Shown here: in pieces, positions 37,412 through 46,544 of the stretch
Layout of the letters: each line of letters opens with the position of its first letter
Position numbering within the stretch: position 1 is the stretch's first letter
Assembly (NCBI GenBank): GCA_003213495.1
Contig: QCMW01000001.1
Span: forward strand, 1,125,817-1,189,816
Reading direction: 5' to 3'
Length of the DNA stretch: 64,000 bases
Origin: SAR86 cluster bacterium AG-422-O05
GTDB lineage: Bacteria > Pseudomonadota > Gammaproteobacteria > Magnimaribacterales > D2472
Translations under genes and position numbers: made by a program
The notes under the pieces: model-generated
What the model was told of the DNA's origin: nothing
Seen by the model: only the letters and a program-made list of their open reading frames with translations
Database searches by the model: none

Positions 37412-38485
37412 TTTTTCAAGAACATCAGCAAAAGAAACATATTTAAAATTCTGTCTCTTAACCTTATTTTTACCATCATTTGTTCCATCCTGCAGGACAA
37501 ATAAACCCATAGGATATTTATTACCAAAATTGAAATTAATAACGTCAATACCATCGGTGTCATTAACATTATCAATGTCCTTGTTACTACCAACTTTAAA
37601 ACTGCCTATGTAGTTATAAGGCTCTTGTCGATTATAAATATTAAAAGAACTATCACCTTGAGATGAAACGATAACATATCCATCTTTTTCAGAAGATTTA
37701 TAAACGGTTACTCCTTCAGGATCACCATCTATATTTCCAGATCTATTATCAATAATAATAGGATTTGAAAAATCTAATTCGTTATTTATTTTATAGGCTC
37801 TTAAAATACCTCTATCTTGTTCTTCAGATATAAAAAGAGTTCTATTTTCATCGTCGTAAACACATCCCTCAGATTGAGTTGCATTTCCATTATTAAATGT
37901 TGTTAAAAGTGTCATTCCAAAAGGACCATAATTCCACATCTGTACCTTTGGTCCCTCATCTTCTGTTAAAAATGCTATTAATCCAAATCTCGAATCAATA
38001 CCTGCACAAACTCCATAAACTACCATGTTTGCTTTAGCATTTATATAAGGGTCCTTTGAAATTTCAAAATTATCATCCTTTACAGCTTTATCAATGTTGG
38101 TATCTTTGTATGTCCATATATCAAGTGTATTTGTTGTTCTATTTGATGCAAAAATAAATGAATAACTACCTATATCTTTATTGTCATCATCAGTAACATT
38201 CATTGTTCTAACATCAATATTATTAATATCTCCAATTTCTGTGTAGCCTATTTTTTCGCCCTTTAAGTTATATGTATATATGCCGCTTCTCTTATCTGTT
38301 CCAAATACTAGTGATCTATTTGGATTTAATTTATTTAGCCAAATAGCAGGATCATCTGCAGCATCACCTTTTGAGATTACTTGTGGAGTCTCATCTATTG
38401 CAGGAACTATATGAATAATTTTATCTATAGGATCAGATACTACAGAGAGCGAATATATAAATATTGTTGTGAGTAGGAATTTCAT
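37400..38485 (-). CDS. Beta-propeller 3-phytase
   Basis: Calcium-dependent phytase that removes phosphate from myo-inositol hexakisphosphate; 361 residues. The ATG at 38483-38485 is chosen: it gives a clean signal peptide (KFLLTTIFIYSLSVVSD), whereas a TTG 21 bp upstream lies within the terminator stem of the receptor gene. Propeller and active-site stretches include GDAADDPAIWLN, FGTDKRSGIYTYNLKG, CAGIDSRFGLIAFLTEDEG, SEGCVYDDENRTLFISEEQD and DGDPEGVTVY. The acidic clusters are the calcium and phosphate sites of the family. It lies directly behind a TonB-dependent receptor on the same strand, so phytate or its products are the probable cargo. Confidence 0.9.
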   Translation of the reverse strand: MKFLLTTIFIYSLSVVSDPIDKIIHIVPAIDETPQVISKGDAADDPAIWLNKLNPNRSLVFGTDKRSGIYTYNLKGEKIGYTEIGDINNIDVRTMNVTDDDNKDIGSYSFIFASNRTTNTLDIWTYKDTNIDKAVKDDNFEISKDPYINAKANMVVYGVCAGIDSRFGLIAFLTEDEGPKVQMWNYGPFGMTLLTTFNNGNATQSEGCVYDDENRTLFISEEQDRGILRAYKINNELDFSNPIIIDNRSGNIDGDPEGVTVYKSSEKDGYVIVSSQGDSSFNIYNRQEPYNYIGSFKVGSNKDIDNVNDTDGIDVINFNFGNKYPMGLFVLQDGTNDGKNKVKRQNFKYVSFADVLEKLDL

Positions 38486-38496
38486 AATTTTTTTAA

Positions 38497-38525
38497 AATA
38501 AGGCAAGTTAAAGTCTTGCCTTATT
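38497..38525 (-). terminator. Hairpin between receptor and phytase genes
   Basis: An 11-bp stem AATAAGGCAAG/CTTGCCTTATT (38497-38507 with 38515-38525) and a 7-nt loop. On the minus strand it is followed only by TTTT then A-runs, so the U-tract is short. It may be a leaky terminator that lets some receptor transcript continue into phytase. Confidence 0.75.
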
Positions 38526-38538
38526 AATATTTTAAAGA

Positions 38539-41067
38539 TTATAAGTTATATCTAATACCTATTGAATAGGTTGTTCCATATACATCATATTGAGATAGTC
38601 TATCAGGTGATCCCCAGTAATAAAATTCAGGCTCGTCAGTAATATTACTGATATCAAATTTAACACTAAAGTTGTCATTAATTTTATACTTTAGATTAAA
38701 ATCGTATTGGGTATGATCATCTGTATATCTGATATTATCTAGTGATAATTCTTCCTGAACATCTCCTGGACTATCCTCATCTGCTAAATAATCTAAATAT
38801 GGAGTTCTTGATACAGCTGATAATCTCATGTCTAGCTTTCCTTGATCATAACCAATTGAAAGGTTTGAATTTCTATCTGAGAGTTTTCTGAAAGGAAATG
38901 TAACTTTTCCATTATCTACATCAAGAGTACTTTCTCCATCAGTTTTTGTAATATTAAGAGAAACAAACATTCCATTAAAAGGTTCTGGTAAAAATTCTAA
39001 TTCTTGAAAAACATTCATTTCAAATCCGGAAACATCAGAAGGACCAGTATTGACATATGTTTCTAGTTCACTAAAAACAATTCCGTTAATAGTTCCTGCG
39101 GTTACGAGTGGATAAATAGCATTATCAATATCCTTCTTAAAATATCCAATTGAATATGAGCCGGTATCGCCATATCTTTCTATAGAGAGATCAAAATTAT
39201 TGGCTTCATATGGATCTAAATCTGGATTTCCCATTTCACCTGAAAAAGTTCCATCATTTTCATTTTCAATTTCTGCAACTGTAGATGCTTGACCAAATCC
39301 AGGCCTGGATAAAGCCCTCCAAATTGCTCCTCTTATAATGGTTTGATCATCAAGAAAATATTTTACGTTTATACTAGGAGAAACAAATGTGTAATCTTTT
39401 GATGCTGTTATGGGATCATTTATATCACCATCGTTGTAACCTAATGTTGAGTAGGAAGTATCTTCAACTCTTAAACCTAAAATAACAATCGCATTTTCAG
39501 CTTCCATAGTACCCATTAAATATATTGCCATGATATCTTCATCGGATTCGTAATCTTCCTTAACATTTGAATAATCAGGGCCGCCAAACGTACCTTTTAG
39601 AGGCCATAAGAGTGAATCATTTGCCATAGGACCCATGGATTGACCTGCGAAAGGCCATGAAATTTGAGATGGATTAAATTGAGATTGCATTAAATCAGTT
39701 GCAGGACCATCTTCTATCTCAATCGCATTTCTATCTCTTTCTTTAGTTCTTTGACTATATTTAAACCCATATTTAACAGTAGTGGGCATATCCATGAATG
39801 AAAAGCCTTCTTTTGACATATCAATTTTGAAAGCTTTTTCGGAATCTTTAATTAATGACCAATCTTCCTCCCATGCATCAACTGTCATTGAAGTATCCCA
39901 TATAGGTGCAACAGATGAGTTAAATTCAAGTCCAACTTTTTTTGGATCTGAGTAAAAGAAATATCCACAAGGTCCACCGCAATCATCTGTATCGTACCTT
40001 TCACTTCTAAATTTAACATCTATGTTATTAGTGTCGTCTTCTTCTGCATATGAATGGCTAAACTGTATTTCTGTAAACCAACCGTTGATCATGGTCTCGG
40101 CACCTATAACTGCTGTTCTAATATCTCTAGTTTCAATCCTTCTTCTAACTTCTGCATCTCTTCTAATTCTATTTATTTCACTATAATCAGAAAAAACTTC
40201 ACCGTGTTTTAAACTGCCATATTCGTCTTTATATCTAAGTTCGTTATCTTCATAATTGTTGTATAAAAAATTTGCAAATATTGCTGTTTGATCATCAACC
40301 ATGTAATCAATATCATAAGTTAGGCCTGTTCTCTCTCTGGTAAGATCGTAATATCGCATTTCCCAATCATCGTCTAATCTTTTACCAGCTCCATTATTGG
40401 TCCATCCTGGAAAACCTGTCTCATTGTTATAAGTAATAATTTGTTTGCTAGCATAAGTTAAACCAATAATGTGGCCAACTGAATCAGATATCATATCTCC
40501 GTAAGTCAAAGCAATTTTAGGATTATCAGAATTTTTTGATTGCTCATTATAGGATGTATCAAATTTTGCTTTAAAAAGAGTTTTATCTAATGAGGTAGCT
40601 CTTTTTGTATTAAATTCTATTCTTCCACCAATAGAGTCAGCATCTTGATCTGCAGTTAATGTCTTATAAACTTCGATAGAATCCAAAAGTTCTGTAGGTA
40701 AGCCATCAAGCATTACTTTTCTTCCACCTTCAGGAGCCGGAACAAGTGCACCATTTACGGATATAGAATTTAGATCACCCGAGAGGCCTCTTATACTTAC
40801 ATACCTTCCTTCACCTTGATCATTTTCAACTGTGATACCAGAAAGTCTTCTAATTGCTTCAGCAGCAGTAGTATCTGGAAAATCACCAAGTGCATCAGAG
40901 TCCACAACTGATACAATAAGATTTGATTTTCTCTGTTTTTCAATTGCAGATATAATACTTGCTTTTGTACCAATTACTACAATATCTTCAACTGATTCAT
41001 TTTCATTTTCTGACTCTTGTGAAAATAAAGATAACGATAGTAATAGTGGGAATAAAAATTTTTTCAT
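38539..41067 (-). CDS. TonB-dependent receptor linked to phytase
   Basis: Outer-membrane receptor of the TIGR01782-like group (Xanthomonas/Caulobacter type), 842 residues from the ATG at 41065-41067. This ATG has AGGAG five bases upstream; a GTG two codons earlier overlaps that site. Order: signal peptide (FLFPLLLSLSLFS), TonB box (VEDIVVIGTKASI), plug (AIRRLSGITVENDQGEGRYVSIRGLSGDL; ADQDADSIGGRIEFNTKRA), then a barrel ending YGTTYSIGIRYNL. It is followed by the phytase gene and divergent from a TetR regulator. It probably imports inositol phosphates or other phosphorylated compounds (inference from context). Confidence 0.94.
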   Translation of the reverse strand: MKKFLFPLLLSLSLFSQESENENESVEDIVVIGTKASIISAIEKQRKSNLIVSVVDSDALGDFPDTTAAEAIRRLSGITVENDQGEGRYVSIRGLSGDLNSISVNGALVPAPEGGRKVMLDGLPTELLDSIEVYKTLTADQDADSIGGRIEFNTKRATSLDKTLFKAKFDTSYNEQSKNSDNPKIALTYGDMISDSVGHIIGLTYASKQIITYNNETGFPGWTNNGAGKRLDDDWEMRYYDLTRERTGLTYDIDYMVDDQTAIFANFLYNNYEDNELRYKDEYGSLKHGEVFSDYSEINRIRRDAEVRRRIETRDIRTAVIGAETMINGWFTEIQFSHSYAEEDDTNNIDVKFRSERYDTDDCGGPCGYFFYSDPKKVGLEFNSSVAPIWDTSMTVDAWEEDWSLIKDSEKAFKIDMSKEGFSFMDMPTTVKYGFKYSQRTKERDRNAIEIEDGPATDLMQSQFNPSQISWPFAGQSMGPMANDSLLWPLKGTFGGPDYSNVKEDYESDEDIMAIYLMGTMEAENAIVILGLRVEDTSYSTLGYNDGDINDPITASKDYTFVSPSINVKYFLDDQTIIRGAIWRALSRPGFGQASTVAEIENENDGTFSGEMGNPDLDPYEANNFDLSIERYGDTGSYSIGYFKKDIDNAIYPLVTAGTINGIVFSELETYVNTGPSDVSGFEMNVFQELEFLPEPFNGMFVSLNITKTDGESTLDVDNGKVTFPFRKLSDRNSNLSIGYDQGKLDMRLSAVSRTPYLDYLADEDSPGDVQEELSLDNIRYTDDHTQYDFNLKYKINDNFSVKFDISNITDEPEFYYWGSPDRLSQYDVYGTTYSIGIRYNL

Positions 41068-41130
41068 GAGCACTCCTTTAAATGATTTTTAAAGTTTAAA
41101 TTTATAATGCAACAATTATTCAACTAATTT

Positions 41131-41148
41131 GTGAGGATTCTGTGAACT
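41131..41148 (-). promoter_or_regulatory. Weak Pho-box-like direct repeat (candidate)
   Basis: Minus-strand reading AGTTCAC-AGAA-TCCTCAC: two 7-nt units 11 bp apart sharing TCAC, the most conserved part of the PhoB half-site. AGTTCAC is identical to one unit in front of the Oar-like receptor. It lies 64-81 bp upstream of the phytase-linked receptor ATG. The match to the consensus is modest. Confidence 0.3.
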
Positions 41149-41196
41149 TAATAAAACATCTTTCACTTTAAATTTTTAAAAATATTTACTTTTTTA

Positions 41197-41206
41197 GACA
41201 TTTGTC
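41197..41206. promoter_or_regulatory. Candidate TetR operator
   Basis: GACA-TT-TGTC inverted repeat 12 bp before the tetR ATG, in the 151-bp gap between tetR and the divergent receptor gene. TetR proteins often bind such repeats over their own promoter. A perfect 12-bp A/T palindrome (41172-41183) lies nearby but is low in information. Confidence 0.3.
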
Positions 41207-41218
41207 GATAATAAATTA

Positions 41219-41812
41219 ATGAAAGTAGTTGCTAAACAAAAAAGAAGCAAAGATAGAATATCTATAATTATTAAAACTGCAATTACAATTATTGAAACCG
41301 AAGGATTGGAATCGTTAACAATTGCTGAAATATCTAAAAAATCCGGACTTAAAAGAACCTCAACATATAAATTTATTCCCACTCCCAATGCTCTTAAAGA
41401 ATTAGTTATAAATGAATGTGTAGATCAATGCATAGAGAGTATCTCCAAAGATACCTCATTAGTTGCTAATCAAGATCAAGTTGTTGGGGCTACAAATAAT
41501 ATTGTATTAAAAATGTATAATTTTTTTGTTTCCTCACTAGTAAGTCAGAGAATAATTTTAGGTAATACTATTAATCCGCCAATTGATTCAGATTCAATTC
41601 ACAAATTAGGTCATCTTGTTGAAAAAGAGTTTGAAAAATATATAAGTCTGGATTCTATTTTTAATAAAAGTGGTGTGTGTAGAGTTGTAGCGCAAATAAT
41701 ACTTTCTATTTTTTCATTAAATACAAAAGAAAGTGGTGCTTTAAACGAGGTAGGCAAAATTGAAGCTAATAGAGCGGTAATTGCATATATTAAAAGTTGG
41801 TTAAATAAGTAA
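41219..41812 (+). CDS. TetR-family transcriptional regulator
   Basis: DNA-binding repressor of the TetR family, 197 residues. The N-terminal helix-turn-helix is clear: RISIIIKTAITIIETEGLESLTIAEISKKSGLKRTSTYKFIPTPNALKELV (residues ~13-63). The C-terminal ligand domain is unclassifiable by eye. It is divergent from the phytase-linked TonB receptor across 151 bp, so it probably controls that receptor and itself. It converges with the PiT transporter gene, with one base between stops. Confidence 0.87.
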   Translation: MKVVAKQKRSKDRISIIIKTAITIIETEGLESLTIAEISKKSGLKRTSTYKFIPTPNALKELVINECVDQCIESISKDTSLVANQDQVVGATNNIVLKMYNFFVSSLVSQRIILGNTINPPIDSDSIHKLGHLVEKEFEKYISLDSIFNKSGVCRVVAQIILSIFSLNTKESGALNEVGKIEANRAVIAYIKSWLNK

Positions 41813-41813
41813 A

Positions 41814-43064
41814 CTAGACACCAAAAACAAATCTCAATAGTACCCAAAACAAAATTGTAAGCATTGCTCCAATTGGAATTGTTATCAACCATGACGAAAT
41901 AATTCTTATGATTGACTTTGTATTGAGATGTTTTGCACCTTTTGCAAGCCCCACACCAATTACGCCCCCTACTAATGTATGAGTTGTAGATATTGGAAAG
42001 CCTGCATATGAAGCCAATACCACTGTAGTAGCTGTGGCTAATTCTGCTGAAAAACCAAGACTTGGTTTGAGTGATGTAATCTTTTCTCCAACTGTCTTTA
42101 TAACGTTTTTACCCAAGAATGTAAGACCAAAGACAATACCTGTTGCCCCTAAAAACAAAATCCAAGGATAAGTTTCTGATGATTCTTGAATAAGGCCATT
42201 CGAATTTACTGTGTTTACAATAGCAGCTAGTGGGCCTATCGCATTGGCAACATCATTTGAGCCATGAGCAAAAGCCATTGCGCATGCTGAGATAATCATC
42301 AGCACTGCAAATGCAGGCTCAACTCCATTCAATTCAATCTCACTTTTGTTTCTTCTAAGAGCAAAAGAAGTAAATAAAGCTGCTGCAAAACTAATTATTA
42401 AAGTGAAGGTATAAATTTCTGACTCAGACATCTCTAGTCCAATATTCTTAAGCCCTTTTCTTGCAATTACTAAAGAAATAATAAATCCAACATAGAAGCT
42501 ATATATGGGAATAATATTGATAGCTGCTTTACCTGGATTATCTCTGTCTAAGATAAATTTTTTAGCACTTAAAAAAATAATAAAAGCCAATGTCGCAGCT
42601 ATTAAGGGAGAAGTAACCCAACTTCCAGCTATGCCTCCTACAGTATTCCATGATACAAAACTTGGACCCTTAGAGATGCAAACAAATCCAATAATAGCCC
42701 CTACAATAGAATGAGTGGTTGACACAGGCCAACCTCTTTGAGATGCAATTATCAACCAGGTACCTGCAGCTAGAAGAGCTGATAGCATGCCTAAGATAAA
42801 AATATTAGGATCTTCTTCATATATTTGAGGATCTACAATTTCTTTACGAATAGTATCTGTAACTGATCCACCAGCTAAATAAGCACCTATGAACTCAAAT
42901 ATTGCTGCAATTATAATTGCTTGTTTTAAGGTTATAGCTTTGCTGCCAACTGAGGTGCCCATGGCATTAGCAACATCATTCGCTCCAATACCATAAGCCA
43001 TAAAGAAACCAACTACTGATGCTATAATTATTATGGCTAAAGGATTGATAAATAAGCTTTCCAT
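41814..43064 (-). CDS. PiT-family inorganic phosphate transporter
   Basis: Low-affinity phosphate:cation symporter of the PiT (PHO-4) family, 416 residues from the ATG at 43062-43064; a TTG seven codons earlier is in frame. The duplicated signature GANDVANA/GSNDVANA occurs in both halves: YGIGANDVANAMGTSVGS near the start and FAHGSNDVANAIGPLA in the second half. The matching GWPVSTTHSIVGAI and GFPISTTHTLVGGV motifs are also duplicated. No PhoU-like gene is attached. It is divergent from the PPK2-Ppx pair, which would store and release the imported phosphate. Confidence 0.95.
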   Translation of the reverse strand: MESLFINPLAIIIIASVVGFFMAYGIGANDVANAMGTSVGSKAITLKQAIIIAAIFEFIGAYLAGGSVTDTIRKEIVDPQIYEEDPNIFILGMLSALLAAGTWLIIASQRGWPVSTTHSIVGAIIGFVCISKGPSFVSWNTVGGIAGSWVTSPLIAATLAFIIFLSAKKFILDRDNPGKAAINIIPIYSFYVGFIISLVIARKGLKNIGLEMSESEIYTFTLIISFAAALFTSFALRRNKSEIELNGVEPAFAVLMIISACAMAFAHGSNDVANAIGPLAAIVNTVNSNGLIQESSETYPWILFLGATGIVFGLTFLGKNVIKTVGEKITSLKPSLGFSAELATATTVVLASYAGFPISTTHTLVGGVIGVGLAKGAKHLNTKSIIRIISSWLITIPIGAMLTILFWVLLRFVFGV

Positions 43065-43157
43065 AGTCACTAGTATAAGCCGCAAATACTATTATTTGTG
43101 TTAACTTTATTAAACTTTTTTGAAAACTATTACCTATAAAAAATTGTAATTTCTAGA

Positions 43158-43997
43158 ATGAAAATAATTTATTTAGATCAAAGCGAATATAAAAAACTAC
43201 ATTCTAAAACTTATGCTTTAGAAAAAAGAAGGCTGCAAATTGAACTGCTAAAACTTCAAGAAGACATAATTAAAAATCAAAGAAAAATTTGTATTGTATT
43301 TGAAGGACGTGACACTGCAGGTAAAAGCTCTGCAATTAAATTTTTTTCAGAATATTTAAGACCAAAAAATTTTAATTATATTCAACTAGGGATTCCAACA
43401 AAATGGGAATCATCCCATTGGTTTCAAAGATGGGAAAAAGTACTACCTAAAAAAGGGCAAATAACATTCCTTGATCGTTCATGGTATACCAGAGCTGTTA
43501 CAGAACCTGTTATGAATTACTGTACTGAACAACAGTACCGAAAATTTATGAATACTGTAAACAAATGGGAACAAAATCATATTAAAAGTGGTCTTGAGCT
43601 TACAAAATTTTATTTTTCTTTATCAAAAGAGCAGCAAACAAGAAGAATTCACGCCAGAAAAAATTCAAGCCTCAAGTACTGGAAATTGTCAAAGCATGAT
43701 GAAAAGATTGTTACAAAGTGGGATGCATTTACACTTTATAAAGATCAAATGTTCGAGAAAACAGGTACCGAAATAGCTCCATGGATTGTTATCAATTCAA
43801 ATAATAAAATGATTGGTAGGTTAACTTCTCTTAGATATCTTCTCAATAAAACTAATTATGAAAATAAAAAAATTCTAAAACCTGTAAAATGGACACAGTC
43901 ATTAAATAACTATTCAGCTTCAATTGAAGGTGTCATGTTTGAGAATTTATCATATGACCAATTTTTGATAATTTCAAAATATAGTGATGATATATAA
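43158..43997 (+). CDS. ppk2: Polyphosphate kinase 2 family protein
   Basis: PPK2-family kinase that transfers phosphate between polyphosphate and nucleotides, 279 residues (single domain, class I-like length). Walker A is FEGRDTAGKSSAI (GRDTAGKSS at 50-58), and the Walker B region is TFLDRSWYTRAVTEPVM with Asp106. The lid motif has ARKNSSLKYWKLSKHDEK, and WDAFTLYKDQMFEKTGTEIAPW matches the family. It can either build NTPs from polyphosphate or run in reverse. It overlaps the Ppx/GppA gene (TAATG), so both turn over the same polymer. Confidence 0.93.
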   Translation: MKIIYLDQSEYKKLHSKTYALEKRRLQIELLKLQEDIIKNQRKICIVFEGRDTAGKSSAIKFFSEYLRPKNFNYIQLGIPTKWESSHWFQRWEKVLPKKGQITFLDRSWYTRAVTEPVMNYCTEQQYRKFMNTVNKWEQNHIKSGLELTKFYFSLSKEQQTRRIHARKNSSLKYWKLSKHDEKIVTKWDAFTLYKDQMFEKTGTEIAPWIVINSNNKMIGRLTSLRYLLNKTNYENKKILKPVKWTQSLNNYSASIEGVMFENLSYDQFLIISKYSDDI

Positions 43998-44857
43998 TGA
44001 AGATAGCATCAATTGATATAGGAACAAATGCTATAAAATCAAAGGTTTTTGATACCAGTCCAACAACAATTACTTTCATTGAAGCAATTAGATCCCCTAT
44101 TAGACTTGGAGAAGAGGTCTTTAATGATGGAATATTATCAAAAGCCAAATTGAATGAATTAATATCTACGCTTATGCAATATCAAAAAACTTTTGAAAAG
44201 AAGGATATAGTATCTTATGAAATAACTGCAACTAGCGCTTTTAGAGATACCAAAAATTCTGAAGATGCTCGTAGATATGTTGAAAATCAAATAGAACATC
44301 CAATAAGAATAATATCAGGTCTTGAGGAAGCTAAATTAATTAGCTTGCATCCTAAAGCACAGACTGGAACCGGAAAAATGTTTGTTGATGTAGGTGGAGG
44401 AAGTACAGAAATATACATATATAAAGAAGAAAAACATTCTATTCAATCTTTTCAATTGGGTGGAGTAAGGTTGATGCTTAAAAAAGATAAAAAAAATGAA
44501 TGGAGTAGACTTGAAGAATGGATAAAAAAACAAAGAAATATAAATACAATTACTGGATTGGGAGGAAATATAAGAGCTTTTCTAAATATTCATAACGTAA
44601 AAAAAATGTCATCAAATGAATTTATTAAAAAGGCAGGTGAATTGAGAAAATTATCTGTCGAAGAAAAAATTGCTTTGCATAATTTAGGCCATGATCGTGC
44701 TGATGTTATAGACCATGGATTAAGGATCTTTTTAAAAATTATTAACGAATTACAAGTTAAAAAAATTAAATCTACAAAATGGGGTGTCTCGGATTCTATC
44801 GCAGTAAAATCTTTTCATGAGCTTTATTCAAAAAAAATCTCTATTAATAGTAATTAA
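43997..44857 (+). CDS. Ppx/GppA-family exopolyphosphatase
   Basis: Actin-like phosphatase that trims polyphosphate or converts pppGpp to ppGpp, 286 residues. It consists of only the two-lobed Ppx/GppA domain; the C-terminal HD-like domain of E. coli Ppx (513 aa) is absent. Motifs are ASIDIGTNAIKSKVFD (residues 4-19), ITATSAFRDTKN, MFVDVGGGSTEIYI and GLGGNIRAF. Coupling to ppk2 argues for polyphosphate rather than pppGpp. The 87 bp after the gene hold no further feature. Confidence 0.9.
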   Translation: MKIASIDIGTNAIKSKVFDTSPTTITFIEAIRSPIRLGEEVFNDGILSKAKLNELISTLMQYQKTFEKKDIVSYEITATSAFRDTKNSEDARRYVENQIEHPIRIISGLEEAKLISLHPKAQTGTGKMFVDVGGGSTEIYIYKEEKHSIQSFQLGGVRLMLKKDKKNEWSRLEEWIKKQRNINTITGLGGNIRAFLNIHNVKKMSSNEFIKKAGELRKLSVEEKIALHNLGHDRADVIDHGLRIFLKIINELQVKKIKSTKWGVSDSIAVKSFHELYSKKISINSN

Positions 44858-44944
44858 AGACTTATGAGTAAATAGATATCAGAATTTATTGATGGAATTC
44901 ATGCTTATCTTTTTTATAAATTTTTTTTCAAACTAAAATAAAAT

Positions 44945-45391
44945 TTATTCAGTGAATACCAATGTTGTTTCTGATTTATTATCAATAGTTGAATATGACA
45001 CCTTAATTAAACTCATATTTAATTTGTTTGAAATTTCATCTGAGAGAGAAATTGAGTTTTTTAAACTATTTGAAGAAAAAGTTATCATAAAATTATTATT
45101 TTCTTTTGTAATATTTATATCTGAAATCTCCCCTGAATTAATATTTTCTAAATAAGACTTTATTTCATTAATATTTAATTTAGATTCGGGAATAAGTTTA
45201 TTAAAAACTTCTGCTTTTGAAACAACATATTCATAATCATCTTTAGCTTTAGATAATTTTTTATTTGATAAGTTTAAAGATTTAATAACATTATTTGAAA
45301 AAGCAAAAATAACAAAAATAAAAATAACACTTACTGCTATTGCTATAAGAAGCTTCTCTCTATTATTTAGATTATTTATTAGTTTATCCAT
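44945..45391 (-). CDS. gspM: Type II secretion protein GspM
   Basis: Bitopic inner-membrane component that partners GspL in the assembly platform, 148 residues. A short cytoplasmic head (NNLNNREKLLIA) is followed by one membrane helix (~residues 14-34), then a periplasmic coiled stretch and a small ferredoxin-like domain. Sequence identity to known GspM is low; the call rests on topology, size and position as the last gene after gspL (8 bp overlap). It ends the 9-kb gsp run. No gspN or prepilin peptidase gene follows. Confidence 0.82.
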   Translation of the reverse strand: MDKLINNLNNREKLLIAIAVSVIFIFVIFAFSNNVIKSLNLSNKKLSKAKDDYEYVVSKAEVFNKLIPESKLNINEIKSYLENINSGEISDINITKENNNFMITFSSNSLKNSISLSDEISNKLNMSLIKVSYSTIDNKSETTLVFTE

Positions 45392-46544
45392 TTCTAAAAG
45401 AAATTGTTATTTGACCAGATGCAGATTTATCTACAATTTCCACGTCTTGATCAACAACATTTACATCAAAGCTCTCTGCTAATTCTTTGATAATACTAAA
45501 TTGCATTTCTGGCATTCCATTTATAATTAAAATTGCAGTATTTGTTCTATAATCTATTTCGACATTTTCGATAAACTTTTCACCAATATTTACTAGAAAT
45601 CCTAGGTTTGCAAATTTATCTAAATTTAAATCTGCAGTCTTCATAGAATTTGGTATTTGCTTAACCAGCTCATCAATTTGCTTTTTTGGTGAAACTATAT
45701 TCATAGTATTTTTATCTATTTGTTTAAAAATTTTTAAAGTTTCCTCTTCATAAACTTTTGCATTTCTTTCATTTTGATTAATTACAAGAAATGGAAAAGA
45801 AAAAATTGAAATAATTAGAAAGCTGCAAAGGTATAAATCAAATTTTTTAATATCTAATCTGTGAATAAAGTTCTTAAAAGAAAAATCTAATTTAAATAAA
45901 TTGGGTAGATTTTCTATTTCATTTTTAGAGAAATGTTCCAAGTCTGCTTTGTGCCTAGCATTATAATTTTTAAGGGTATTTGTGCTTTCATCTTCCTTGA
46001 CAGAAATTGAGGGATTAAAATTTGGATTAGATCGCTGTATTACTGATAAATATGTATCAATATTTTCTCTATCTATTGAATTACCAGTCCCATTAGAGAA
46101 TGAGAATAGAAATTTATCATTAAATTCAGTTATGCGATCTTTACCAGACTGATGACATATAAAGTAATCTGGCAACAGAATTATATTACATTTTAAAAAA
46201 TTTAATGCATAGTTTAATTCTTTATATTTTCGTTTATCAATCACATAAGCATTTTTTTCAAAAAGAAAAAATTCATTATCAGAAACATCATTTACCAAGT
46301 TGCTATCAATTTCTGATATGAAATTTGCAACATTATTTTGACTAGATATTTTTTTATTATTTTCAAATGTATAACTGCTAACTAAATATGATGGAATTAA
46401 ATAAATTAAAGTATCCTTATCTTTAAGAAAATTGAATTCAGACACTGCATTGAAATCATTATCTTTTTTAAATCCATCACTGCAAGAATAAAATAATCCT
46501 GATTGAAGGTTTGAATTGTTTGCATGTGCTATGTAAGTGTTCAT
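45384..46544 (-). CDS. gspL: Type II secretion protein GspL
   Basis: Inner-membrane platform protein linking the GspE ATPase to the pseudopilus machinery, 386 residues from the ATG at 46542-46544. The cytoplasmic actin-like domain covers ~1-235 (for example NIILLPDYFICHQSG). One membrane helix (LYLCSFLIISIFSFPFLVI) lies near residue 245, and a periplasmic domain follows. Its ATG overlaps the gspK stop (TGATG). It is divergent in sequence; position between gspK and gspM carries the call. Confidence 0.85.
   Translation of the reverse strand: MNTYIAHANNSNLQSGLFYSCSDGFKKDNDFNAVSEFNFLKDKDTLIYLIPSYLVSSYTFENNKKISSQNNVANFISEIDSNLVNDVSDNEFFLFEKNAYVIDKRKYKELNYALNFLKCNIILLPDYFICHQSGKDRITEFNDKFLFSFSNGTGNSIDRENIDTYLSVIQRSNPNFNPSISVKEDESTNTLKNYNARHKADLEHFSKNEIENLPNLFKLDFSFKNFIHRLDIKKFDLYLCSFLIISIFSFPFLVINQNERNAKVYEEETLKIFKQIDKNTMNIVSPKKQIDELVKQIPNSMKTADLNLDKFANLGFLVNIGEKFIENVEIDYRTNTAILIINGMPEMQFSIIKELAESFDVNVVDQDVEIVDKSASGQITISFRNG

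Noticed and set aside
38486..38506. Seven-residue upstream extension of the phytase from a TTG
   Set aside because: The TTG is part of the hairpin stem behind the receptor gene, and the ATG at 38483-38485 gives a proper signal peptide.
43997..44857. Truncated or broken Ppx gene
   Set aside because: The two-lobed domain is complete and ends cleanly; one-domain family members are common, so it is a short form, not a pseudogene.
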